Shown: piece by piece, positions 1 to 7,594 of the stretch | How positions within the stretch are numbered: the stretch's first letter is position 1 | Layout of the letters: every line of letters starts with the position of its first letter | Source of the DNA: DATBGO01 sp050011895 | GTDB taxonomy: Bacteria > Actinomycetota > Actinomycetes > Streptosporangiales > Streptosporangiaceae | Length of the DNA: 35,310 nt | Reading direction: 5' to 3' | Assembly (NCBI GenBank): GCA_050011895.1 | Contig: JBEKIF010000047.1 | Coordinates: 1 to 35,310 of the forward strand | The notes under the pieces: generated by a model | Told to the model about the DNA's origin: nothing | The model's database searches: none | What the model saw: only the letters and a program-made list of their open reading frames with translations | Position numbers and translations under genes: made by a program

Positions 1-1
1 C

Positions 2-2050
2 GCCGCCGCCCGGGATAAGGACATTGGCACTGGAGCCGACGGCCGCCCCGCCCGCATCTGCGCTGACGCCACCGGAGAGGTCTGTCTGGCCCTGGTCATG
101 TCGCAATGCGGCGCTTCCTGGTGGGCGGATCTGGCAGTGACACTGAGCTGGCGGCTCGTACGCACCGGAGCGGCGCTACGAGACGGGGCGATTGACCTGT
201 CCAGGGCTCGGCTGGTGGCCGAGGCCACCAGCGTGCTGAGCGAGGATGCGGCGCACGAGGTGGAGGCGAAAGTCCTGCCGCGTGCGGGTGACCAAACGCT
301 GGGTCAGTTGCGCGCTGCGCTGCGCCGCGCGGTGATAATCGCCGACCCCGATGGCGCGGAGCGGCGCCGCGAAGAAGCCGAGCGCGCGGCGAAGGTTTGC
401 CTGTACCCGAATGAAGAGGGCACCGCGACACTCGCCGGGCAGAGCTTGCCCGGGATACGCGCTGCGGCCGCGATGGCGCGGATTACCGCGATGGCGAGGG
501 CGATGAAGGCGTCCGGTGCTGGTGGCGGCATCGACCTGCTGCGTGCCCAGGTCTTTGTGGGCCTGCTGCTGGGCACCTTGCCGTACATCCCCCCGGGTCC
601 CGACGGGGCGCCTGACGAGCCGCCAGATGACGGCTTCGGAGACGATCCCGCTGGTGCCGCCCATAGCGAGGCTCAGTCAAGTCCCGGGAGTAACGGATCC
701 TGCCCGGACAGCTCGGCGCCGGGTCGCGGCCAGGTGGTCCGGACTGGCGACGGTTCGGCTTCTCGCCACGGCCGTGCTGGTGGGGGAGGCGCTACGTCGC
801 AGGAGGCTGACCAGGCTGCTGATTCACATCCGCCGGGTCCGGGGCCGCCCGGTGGTCCGGGGCCGTCTGCTGCTCCGGGGCCGCCCGGTGGTCCGGGGCC
901 GACCGGTGGTCCGGGGCCGCCGGGTCCAGAGCGGCCCGGTGCCGCGGATCTGCCCGACCCCGGTCCATGGGAAGACGTGCCCGGACCCGACGATCGGCAC
1001 GCTCCCAGGGACGATGATGACCCCGGGCCAGCGGGGGTAAGCCCGGCTCTTGGTTCGGTCGGCGGCTGGGCCGCTACGCGCGATATTGATGATGACGACG
1101 ATGGGCCGCGCCCGCCTCGGTGGCCGATCCCACCCTGGCCTGCCGTGCCTGCGTCGCCGTCGCCCGGTTTCGCCCCTACGGCCACGGATTCCGCGCTCGA
1201 GGCCAATGCACGTCGTGGCTCCGGGCAGTCCACAGGCCAAGGCGGTATCTTGTCGCCGCCCGTGACCGGAATGCTCGACCTCACAGTCCCGTTCACGGCG
1301 CTGGCTGGCTTTTCAGCCGAACCGGGCTGGGTATCCCGTCTGGGTCCTGTCAGCGCGCCGGAGGCCCGCAGCCTTGCCGTGCTGGCCGCCATCGATCCCG
1401 CTGTCCGCTGGCGCGTCATCCTGACCAACCCCAGCGGTCAGGCCATCGGGGTAGGGCGAGTCCCCCGCGTTCGCGGCCGCGCCAGGGCGGATGTCGGCGT
1501 CGGCGGCGTTGATACCGGCGAGGTCAGCGGGCCCGCCCGGGCCGGGCTGGTGGGCCGCGTCACGATCACGATTCCCGAGTACGTCCTGAGCCCGACCTCG
1601 CCCGGCCAGGTCGACGACATGGCGCCTAGCGCAAGGCCCGCCGGAAATCTCGCCGCGATCCTCGACGCGGCCCTCGATACGGCAGCAACCGCTGCAGCCA
1701 AGGCTGCGCGCAACCAGGCGGCGGACCTCGGCTCGGGCGGCTGCGCCCACCAGCTCGCAGGTGCCGGCTACCGGCCCTCGCCCGGTCTCCGCGAGTACAT
1801 CACTGTCCGCGACCTGACCTGCCGGTTCCTCACCTGCCGCCAGCCCGCATGGCGCAGTGACCTCGACCACACAATCCCTTGGGACAAGGGCGGGCGCACC
1901 TGCTCGTGCAACCTCGGGGGGTTGTGTCGCTTCCACCATCGGCTCAAGCAGCACCTCGGGTGGGCGCTAACCCAGTCCGCCTCCGGCATTTTCACGTGGG
2001 CCACCCCGACGGGACGCACTTACATCACGACCCCTGATGTTCACCCTTAG
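2..2050 (+). CDS. DUF222 / HNH endonuclease family protein (5' partial)
   Basis: The reading frame is open from base 2, and the residues before the first ATG (98) look like DUF222 sequence, so the gene probably starts upstream of the window. Numbered from ATG 98, the DUF222 part (13E12 repeat family) covers about residues 1-170. A Pro/Gly/Asp-rich linker follows at about 180-370, with a collagen-like PGPPGGPGP run near 246-277. A C-terminal HNH nuclease domain lies at about 565-620: C575 and C580, D590-H591 (DHTIPW), C602, C604, C610 and the H613-H614 pair. Families of this type are multicopy in actinomycetes and are thought to cut DNA; their biological role is unsettled. The TAG stop shares bases with the TAA stop of the convergent helicase gene. 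The domain call is firm, the function is not. Confidence 0.88.
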   Translation, partial: AAARDKDIGTGADGRPARICADATGEVCLALVMSQCGASWWADLAVTLSWRLVRTGAALRDGAIDLSRARLVAEATSVLSEDAAHEVEAKVLPRAGDQTLGQLRAALRRAVIIADPDGAERRREEAERAAKVCLYPNEEGTATLAGQSLPGIRAAAAMARITAMARAMKASGAGGGIDLLRAQVFVGLLLGTLPYIPPGPDGAPDEPPDDGFGDDPAGAAHSEAQSSPGSNGSCPDSSAPGRGQVVRTGDGSASRHGRAGGGGATSQEADQAADSHPPGPGPPGGPGPSAAPGPPGGPGPTGGPGPPGPERPGAADLPDPGPWEDVPGPDDRHAPRDDDDPGPAGVSPALGSVGGWAATRDIDDDDDGPRPPRWPIPPWPAVPASPSPGFAPTATDSALEANARRGSGQSTGQGGILSPPVTGMLDLTVPFTALAGFSAEPGWVSRLGPVSAPEARSLAVLAAIDPAVRWRVILTNPSGQAIGVGRVPRVRGRARADVGVGGVDTGEVSGPARAGLVGRVTITIPEYVLSPTSPGQVDDMAPSARPAGNLAAILDAALDTAATAAAKAARNQAADLGSGGCAHQLAGAGYRPSPGLREYITVRDLTCRFLTCRQPAWRSDLDHTIPWDKGGRTCSCNLGGLCRFHHRLKQHLGWALTQSASGIFTWATPTGRTYITTPDVHP
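836..932 (+). repeat. Collagen-like GC-rich tandem repeat inside the DUF222/HNH gene
   Basis: A degenerate 15- and 30-bp repeat built on the word GGTCCGGGGCCG recurs about five times. It encodes Gly-Pro-Pro/Gly-Gly-Pro units in the linker between the DUF222 and HNH domains. Repeat number is likely to vary between strains. Confidence 0.75.
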
Positions 2051-4278
2051 CCGCCGGCCGTGACCGCGAGCGCGAAGGGCAGCACTGCGCTGACTCCTGC
2101 TTCGCGGAGCACTTTGGCCGCCACGGTCATGGTCCATCCGGTCTCGATGCGGTCATCTACCAGCAGGACAGGGCCAGCGCCCCGGGCAATCGCGTCACGC
2201 AGGGACTCCGGAACCGTTAGCTCATTCCAGATGGCGCGTAGCCGCTGGGCGCTGTTGTTCTGGTGGGTGGGTTGGCCCGGGCCGCTGAAGCCGCCGGCAT
2301 CAGCACGTGAATCGCGGGCGTAGGCGAGCGTGCCGAGGTAACGCAGCCGGCCGATCTCCGCGATTCGCCTGCTCAGATTGATGATCAGCTGCGGACGGGT
2401 GCGGGACGGTAGCGCCGCGACCGCGACCGGCCGCGCGGCCCAGTCCCACGCCGCAAGAACCTTCACCACCGCATCGACGATGTCGTCAGGGACTTGGTCG
2501 TCAGGGACTTGGTCGTCAGCGGAGTGAGCGGCACCCAGCAAGGCACGGAGCCTCGGGCCCCAGCCCAGGTCCGTCAGCCTGCCCACGGCGCGGCCAGGCT
2601 CAGCAGACAGTTCAGGAGCGATCTTGCCGGATACAGTGACGCCCAGGTCTTTCATACCGGTCGGCCACATCCGGCGCGGCGTGATCTCCACGCCGGGCCG
2701 CAGGAGCCGTTCGCCGGCGGCAGCGGCGTCGGCTTCTCGCACGGTGCCCGGCCAGGGCTGGCCTGTGCAATTGTCGCATCGGCCGCATGGCGCGGCCGCG
2801 GGGTCGTCGAGCTCGCGGCGCAGGTACTCCATCCGGCAATCTCGGGTGGCGACATAACCGAGCATGGCCTGCTGCTCCCGGGATCGTTCGGCCGCGACCC
2901 GGGCGTACCGGTCGGCGTCGTAGACCCAGTCCCGGCCGGTGGCCGCCCAGCCGCCGGTCACCCGGCGGACTGCCCCATCGACGTCAAGGACTTTCAGCAT
3001 CATCTCCAGGCGTCCCCGGCCCAGGTCGACCCTGGTCTCCAGCGCGCTGGTCGAAAGCGGGCGGCCCGCTCCCGCGATGGCCGCGAGCGTCGCGCGCACC
3101 AGGTGCTCCGGCGGAAAGGCCAGCGAACCGAAGTAAGCCCAGATGTCCGCGTCCTCGCGGCCGGGCAGCAGGATCACGTCGGCACGCTCCACGCCGCGGC
3201 CCGCTCGGCCGATCTGCTGGTAATAGGCGATCGGCGACTGCGGGGCCCCCAGGTGGACGATGAATCCAAGATCGGGCTTGTCGAATCCCATGCCGAGGGC
3301 GCTCGTCGCCACCAGGGCTTTGAGTTCGTTGTTGAGCAGCGAGTTCTCTGCGGCTTCCCGTTCTGCATGTTCGTCGCGTCCGGTATAGGCCGCGACCTCA
3401 AAGCCGCGCTCGCGCAGGAAGCTGGCAGTCTCGTGGGCTGCCGCCACGGTCAGCGTATAGATGATGCCCGAGCCGGCCAGTTCGTCCAGGTGCTCGGCGA
3501 GCCACGCGAGGCGCTGCTGGGCCAGCGGCAAGGTGACGACTGCGAGGCGCAGGCTGCGGCGATCCAGCGGGCCGCGCAGCACGAGCGTCTCAGGCTCGTG
3601 GCCGGCCCCAAGCTGCTCGGCGACGTCTCGGGTAACCCTGGCGTTCGCGGTCGCGGTTGTCGCGAGAACGGGTACGTCGGGCGGCAGCTCGCTGAGCAAG
3701 GTCCGGAGCCGCCGGTAGTCGGGACGGAAATCGTGGCCCCAGTCGGAGATACAGTGCGCTTCATCCACGACCAGCATTCCGGCCGCAGCGATCAGCTTGG
3801 GCAGCACGAGGTCGCGGAAGCCCGGGTTGTTCAGTCGCTCCGGGCTGACCAGCAGCACGTCAACAGCGCCCGCTGACACCTCGGCGTACACCTGATCCCA
3901 TTCGTCGGTGTTGGCTGAGTTCACGGTGCGGGCGTGGATGCCGGCCCGGGACGCTGCGTCAATCTGGTTACGCATGAGGGCGAGCAGCGGGGACACGATG
4001 ACCGACGGCCCGGCACCGCGGGCGCGTAGCAGCGCGGTGGCGGTGAAATAGACGGCCGACTTGCCCCAGCCGGTGCGCTGTACCACCAGGGCTCGCCGCC
4101 GGTCCTCGACCAGGGCCCGGATCGCCGTCCACTGGTCCTCGCGCAGTCGCGCGCCCGGCCCCGCCAGCGTGCGCAGAAAGCGCTCAGCCTCGTCACGGCG
4201 GTCGGCGGGGGTGTCCAGGTGGACCTCGTCCCGGCCGTCAGGTGCGGCAGCCGGGCGGTTCGGTTCGGAGTCGGCCAT
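2047..4278 (-). CDS. recQ: RecQ-family ATP-dependent DNA helicase with C-terminal PRTase-like domain
   Basis: The 743-residue product is a superfamily 2 3'-5' DNA helicase for recombination and repair. Visible motifs in order: Walker A QRTGWGKS (67-74), DEAH box (172-175) followed by CISDWGHDFR, motif III ATTATA near 206-211, motif VI QQIGRAGRG (354-362), and a RecQ zinc site of four cysteines (C481, C498, C501, C504). The last 50 residues hold VLLVDDRIETGWT (704-716), the PRPP-loop pattern of type I phosphoribosyltransferases (ComF-like). Fusion of this kind occurs in actinobacterial RecQ proteins as I recall. A short duplication DDQVP-DDQVP-DD (588-599) comes from a perfect DNA repeat near 2487-2518. 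ATG at 4278 gives the expected N terminus before the helicase core. The stop overlaps that of the convergent HNH gene. Confidence 0.93.
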   Translation of the reverse strand: MADSEPNRPAAAPDGRDEVHLDTPADRRDEAERFLRTLAGPGARLREDQWTAIRALVEDRRRALVVQRTGWGKSAVYFTATALLRARGAGPSVIVSPLLALMRNQIDAASRAGIHARTVNSANTDEWDQVYAEVSAGAVDVLLVSPERLNNPGFRDLVLPKLIAAAGMLVVDEAHCISDWGHDFRPDYRRLRTLLSELPPDVPVLATTATANARVTRDVAEQLGAGHEPETLVLRGPLDRRSLRLAVVTLPLAQQRLAWLAEHLDELAGSGIIYTLTVAAAHETASFLRERGFEVAAYTGRDEHAEREAAENSLLNNELKALVATSALGMGFDKPDLGFIVHLGAPQSPIAYYQQIGRAGRGVERADVILLPGREDADIWAYFGSLAFPPEHLVRATLAAIAGAGRPLSTSALETRVDLGRGRLEMMLKVLDVDGAVRRVTGGWAATGRDWVYDADRYARVAAERSREQQAMLGYVATRDCRMEYLRRELDDPAAAPCGRCDNCTGQPWPGTVREADAAAAGERLLRPGVEITPRRMWPTGMKDLGVTVSGKIAPELSAEPGRAVGRLTDLGWGPRLRALLGAAHSADDQVPDDQVPDDIVDAVVKVLAAWDWAARPVAVAALPSRTRPQLIINLSRRIAEIGRLRYLGTLAYARDSRADAGGFSGPGQPTHQNNSAQRLRAIWNELTVPESLRDAIARGAGPVLLVDDRIETGWTMTVAAKVLREAGVSAVLPFALAVTAGG

Positions 4279-4478
4279 GCCCTCTTCGTATCAGTAAGCG
4301 CCGACGACCGGCCGCGCCATCCCACGCGACACCTCTGCCCGGGCCGCCTGCCAGCGCAGAACCACGTCTGCAGCTATCGAACGCCCCAAGTCTGTTGGTA
4401 TCGTTATGCCTACATGTCCAGTTAATGTATGCGAGGCGCCGCTATCCTGCGCCGTAGCGTCGGTGGAGTGGAGGCCGC

Positions 4479-5648
4479 GTGGAAGGCGTACAAATACTCC
4501 GGCGCCTCGAGCGAGTTATCGAGGAAACGGACTTTGCCTGGTCACTGTGTCTAGTAGGGGAGGACCAGTCGCGCAAGCTGGCTGACCTAATCAATGACCT
4601 CAAGCGTCCGGTCTCAGCCACCGGCGACGGGAAGCAAGTTGTCTCTGGATATTCCTACTGGGGCATTGAACCTACCATTGCCTGGCAGCATGCCTGCAAT
4701 GACCCATATTATCCGGTCATGAAAGATGGCATCGATTCGTTTGGTCGGCGCTGGCGGACCGTACAGGCACTGCTGGGTGAGCAACAATACCATTATATCA
4801 GTCTCGGACCAGGCACGGGCGAGAAGGATCGCACAGTCCTCAGCTACCTGGAGCCGCACCATCCGGACATGTTTTACGTACCAGTGGATATGAGCGCGGA
4901 GATGCTCCGGATATGTGTACAACCCATGAGGCTGCTCTCCTTTATCCGTCAGTTTCGCCGTCAGCTTCTCCCGGTACAATTAGATTTCTCCGTCGAGGAG
5001 AACGTCGAGGAACTTGCCACGCTACGAGAAAAGCTTGTTGGTGACGAGAGTGTGCTTTTCTCTCTCCTTGGCAACACTGTCGCGAACTTCGAGGACGACG
5101 TCGAACTGATCGGGCGCTTGAGCCGACTACTCCTGAAGCCTCAGGACCGGCTCCTGCTAGAGGTGGCGACAGTCTCCGATATTAATGCTGAAACGGCCCG
5201 ATCCGCGGCTAACGAATATGAGCGAAGTAAAGCCTTTCGTGAGTTCGTGACCAGCTCAATGCATCAGCATACGGATCTGCCGATCGATATGGACAGTGTA
5301 ATATTTGAAGGCATCGAAGAAGGCAACCGCTCAATCCTTATAAAGATAATCTATCGTAACCAGTCCGGGCGTGATCAAGGTATAACTCTGCCCGACCGTA
5401 CTGTTGTCGCCTTCCCTGAAAACGACACTATCCGGCTGCACATCACCCGCAAGTATCTTCGCAGCGCGCTGGACGCGGCTCTGAAAAGCGCCGCGCACCT
5501 CTCCGTAGAGGGCGCAGCCCATACTGATTCGGTGGCCCGCGGGGGGGTCCACCGATTTGGCCTCGATCTGATACTACTCTCCTACGGAGATACCGGCGGC
5601 AGGCCAGCCAGCCCGGTGCGAGACCTCTTCCGAAACTCTCCCCGGTGA
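4479..5648 (+). CDS. EgtD-like (Methyltransf_33) SAM-dependent methyltransferase
   Basis: The 389-residue soluble protein resembles L-histidine N-alpha-methyltransferase (EgtD, about 320 residues) along most of its length. It has SAM motif I LGPGTGEKD (109-117), the acidic second strand VPVDMS (134-139), LLGNTVANFED (196-206) matching the EgtD 'LGSTIGNF' segment, and a C-terminal KY...FGLDLILL block (325-368). The EgtD E-x-S pair that holds the histidine imidazole (E282/S284 in M. smegmatis, from memory) appears here as H321-x-T323, so the substrate is probably not histidine. No egtABC-type partners are nearby. The GTG start at 4479 is preceded by a purine-rich GTGGAGG. Translation is coupled to the next gene by a GTGA overlap. 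GC is far below that of the neighbours. The fold call is solid; the substrate is unknown. Confidence 0.82.
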   Translation: MEGVQILRRLERVIEETDFAWSLCLVGEDQSRKLADLINDLKRPVSATGDGKQVVSGYSYWGIEPTIAWQHACNDPYYPVMKDGIDSFGRRWRTVQALLGEQQYHYISLGPGTGEKDRTVLSYLEPHHPDMFYVPVDMSAEMLRICVQPMRLLSFIRQFRRQLLPVQLDFSVEENVEELATLREKLVGDESVLFSLLGNTVANFEDDVELIGRLSRLLLKPQDRLLLEVATVSDINAETARSAANEYERSKAFREFVTSSMHQHTDLPIDMDSVIFEGIEEGNRSILIKIIYRNQSGRDQGITLPDRTVVAFPENDTIRLHITRKYLRSALDAALKSAAHLSVEGAAHTDSVARGGVHRFGLDLILLSYGDTGGRPASPVRDLFRNSPR

Positions 5649-6268
5649 GCAGGTCAGCAACCCAGCGATCGGACTCTGGCTACCGAGGCCATTCGGCAGA
5701 TCGTCTCCGGCTCACGCCACGGCGCATAATCGTGGTCGCCACGGCGAGCAGCCTCGTGTTGTCGTTCATCCTTAGCGCACTCTGGTTCATTTTGGTACGT
5801 GGGACATTGCGCTTCGAGCCAGCGGTGGAGAGCCTCGGTCTGCTGGCCGGCATTGCTGGCCTGGTAGCCGAGCGCAGAGCCAATGCTGCGGAGCAGCGGG
5901 ATCGGGCGCTTACTGCCGTCCGCAATGAACTAAATGTCAACAACGAGATTCTGGACGCCCTCACTCGGAGCGCCGATTCTGTCCCACGCCGTGAGATCTA
6001 CCGGCGACTCTACTCATCGGCTGTCGACGCGGCGCTGTCTTCTGTCGTCCTGCTACCTAAGCGGGACGAGCTACTTTCAGCAAAGCTGCACGAGTGGCGT
6101 AACACTGTCGAGACCTTTAATCATCAGCTGGCTGTCGCTGAGATTCTCGCATTCACCGGTGAGTCCGAACACGTGTTGATGGAGCTGCACGAGGCATTGC
6201 ACAGTAATGATGGGCCGATCAAGGGAATCAGAGACCAGCTGGATGCTGTAATGGCTAGCCTGACATAG
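5645..6268 (+). CDS. Small two-helix membrane protein paired with the EgtD-like methyltransferase
   Basis: The 207-residue protein has a basic N terminus (1-27), a strong transmembrane helix at about 28-51, and a second hydrophobic stretch at about 57-75 that ends in AERR. An Arg/Glu-rich helix, probably coiled coil (75-107), follows, then a soluble C-terminal helical domain with no motif I recognise. The GTG start at 5645 overlaps the methyltransferase stop by 4 bp, so the two are almost certainly co-translated. The layout of two membrane helices followed by a charged helix and a small domain is common among accessory or effector membrane proteins of bacterial conflict systems; a role here is inference only. 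GC is as low as in its partner. Confidence 0.72.
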   Translation: MSRSATQRSDSGYRGHSADRLRLTPRRIIVVATASSLVLSFILSALWFILVRGTLRFEPAVESLGLLAGIAGLVAERRANAAEQRDRALTAVRNELNVNNEILDALTRSADSVPRREIYRRLYSSAVDAALSSVVLLPKRDELLSAKLHEWRNTVETFNHQLAVAEILAFTGESEHVLMELHEALHSNDGPIKGIRDQLDAVMASLT

Positions 6269-6291
6269 CGCGCAGACCGCGCGACGCGCTG

Positions 6292-6305
6292 GCCCGTAGC
6301 CGGGC
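6292..6305 (+). terminator. Possible hairpin terminator after the two-gene cassette
   Basis: GCCCG-TAGC-CGGGC forms a 5-bp GC stem 23 bp after the TAG stop at 6266-6268. No T-tract follows, which is usual in high-GC actinomycetes. Weak on its own. Confidence 0.3.
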
Positions 6306-6645
6306 TGCTAGGACGAGGCGGTGATCGCCATTGCTGCCGACTATACGTGGTTCGATGGAGTTTGAGCCGTTTCCTCCTATTGCCGGCAGCATGCCCGACG
6401 CACTAGTGGACATCGTGCGAGAGGTCGGCTTCGACGCTTTCCCTGACGATCCATCACACCGCAGTGCGGTGGCAGGTCGGGTGCATAACGGGCGTCGGTC
6501 GGCTGATGCTATTTGACGGGCACCCGACTGCTTATTCCGATAACCTAATCGCAAGCACGCGGTGTCCGATTACTAATGCCTACAATAACGAGCAAACCGG
6601 ATATGGGCGGCAATGAAATGCGGGCGCGTCGGCCGCCCGTAAGAT

Positions 6646-6653
6646 GGAGGAGG
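6646..6653 (+). promoter_or_regulatory. Ribosome binding site that selects ATG 6656
   Basis: GGAGGAGG lies two bases before ATG 6656 (four bases from its GGAGGA core) and begins inside the earlier in-frame ATG at 6644. The earlier ATG has no such site, so 6656 is the better start. Confidence 0.6.
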
Positions 6654-6655
6654 CT

Positions 6656-7594
6656 ATGGGTCATCGGTCGCTGGGAGTCCGGTTAGCCGTAATGGTGGCA
6701 ATCTGCCTGCCAGTCGTGTGGGTTGGCGCCTCGGGGCCCGGCGCGCTGGCTGCGGCGGCCCACCCGGCGGCGGCCGGCGCCGCCCACTCCGCGCGAATCA
6801 CGCATCGCGACGGTGCGGCGCTCGGCGCAATCCGGGCGGCTGGGAGGAAAGCGGCCCCTTGGCTCCCGGACTCAGGGCCGGCGACGAAAGCCGGGCTCGC
6901 CGCACCCCCCATGAGTTCCGCGATGATCCGGGCCAACGCCGACAAGCAGGCGATGGCCAGGTCTTTTCTCGTGACGATGACGCGGCGGGCCGGCCGGATC
7001 AGCAAGTGCGCGAAACGGCCATGCCGGGCCGGCCTCCCAGTAGCGCGGGACCTCAAGCCCACTCAGCGCAGGCAGGTCACCAACTACTTCTGCGGCCCAG
7101 CGACTGTCACGGAGATGCTCGCCCAGATGAACGTCGCCGTGCGCCAGCGCAAGGCAGCCAGGGAACTCGGCACCACGCAGGCCGGCACAGCCTGGTCAGA
7201 TTCCTCCGGATACCCGGTGCCCGCGGTACTCAACGAGAACCAGGGCATTAACGATTACGTCGCGGTTGGCCTCCCCTGGGTACCGAGCAGATCGGACCTA
7301 AGAGCCTACGAAAGGGATCTGGTAACCGATATCAATCATGGCGGCGGGGCACCGCTGGCGGGCGACGCCTATGAGGTTCCCGGCGGTCCGCATCTGGTCG
7401 GGCATCCGGCCAGCCTGACAATCTTCCATTGGTTCGATATCAGGGGATACCGGAATTCCGGGGCTACCACGGATTATGAGGATTCCGTGCACGGGGCGTC
7501 GAGCATCGGCTGGGGTGCCTCGGTCCCCGCGTATTCGTCGCTGGCCTCGTCCGTCATCGTGAACATCGTCGGGGCCCGTGGCTACGACTGGTAG
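6656..7594 (+). CDS. Secreted C39-like cysteine peptidase family protein
   Basis: The 312-residue protein begins MGHRSLGVRL, followed by a hydrophobic signal segment (about 8-34) with an Ala-rich cleavage region, so it is exported. The C-terminal half looks like a papain-fold C39-like domain: catalytic Cys in NYFCGPATVTEM (C146), a His before a hydrophobic strand in FHWFDIRGY (H258), and an acidic partner probably in DYEDSVHG (about D273-D276). C39 domains of this stand-alone secreted type are common in Streptomyces-like genomes; the substrate is unknown. C118 and C123 could form a disulfide. The next gene starts inside its last codons, so a functional pair with the lipoprotein is plausible. 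Confidence 0.75.
   Translation: MGHRSLGVRLAVMVAICLPVVWVGASGPGALAAAAHPAAAGAAHSARITHRDGAALGAIRAAGRKAAPWLPDSGPATKAGLAAPPMSSAMIRANADKQAMARSFLVTMTRRAGRISKCAKRPCRAGLPVARDLKPTQRRQVTNYFCGPATVTEMLAQMNVAVRQRKAARELGTTQAGTAWSDSSGYPVPAVLNENQGINDYVAVGLPWVPSRSDLRAYERDLVTDINHGGGAPLAGDAYEVPGGPHLVGHPASLTIFHWFDIRGYRNSGATTDYEDSVHGASSIGWGASVPAYSSLASSVIVNIVGARGYDW

Larger units (their letters stand above)
4360..6640. other. Low-GC island carrying a two-gene cassette
   Basis: Base composition drops sharply here. Hand counts give 32/60 GC at 4621-4680, 32/60 at 5161-5220 and 26/60 at 5281-5340, against 40/60 for the ordinary line 10261-10320. Codons ending in A or T, rare elsewhere in the window, are common in both genes. 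The island lies between the helicase gene and a typical high-GC secreted-protein gene. No integrase, transposase or tRNA edge was recognised. Horizontal acquisition is inferred from composition only. Confidence 0.7.
6269..6655. other. Non-coding stretch at the right edge of the low-GC island
   Basis: No convincing gene is visible in this 387-bp gap. It holds the short hairpin at 6292-6305 and an AT-richer part (about 6500-6620) that may carry the promoter of the secreted peptidase gene. A 54-codon frame from ATG 6355 has no ribosome site and no recognisable family, so it was not called. The GC content rises to the window norm from about 6620. Confidence 0.5.

Noticed and set aside
673..1428. 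Gly/Pro/Ser-rich open frame on the minus strand opposite the DUF222/HNH gene
   Set aside because: Its composition is only the mirror of the GC-rich repeat; no start signal or family was seen.
2494..3876. Long open frame (460 codons) on the plus strand opposite the helicase gene
   Set aside because: It is antisense to a gene with full RecQ motifs, has no family pattern, and long shadow frames are expected at this GC content.
6331..6516. Small frame of 61 codons (or 54 from ATG 6355) after the low-GC cassette
   Set aside because: No ribosome site, no recognised family and too short to judge; it could be a fragment but nothing proves it.
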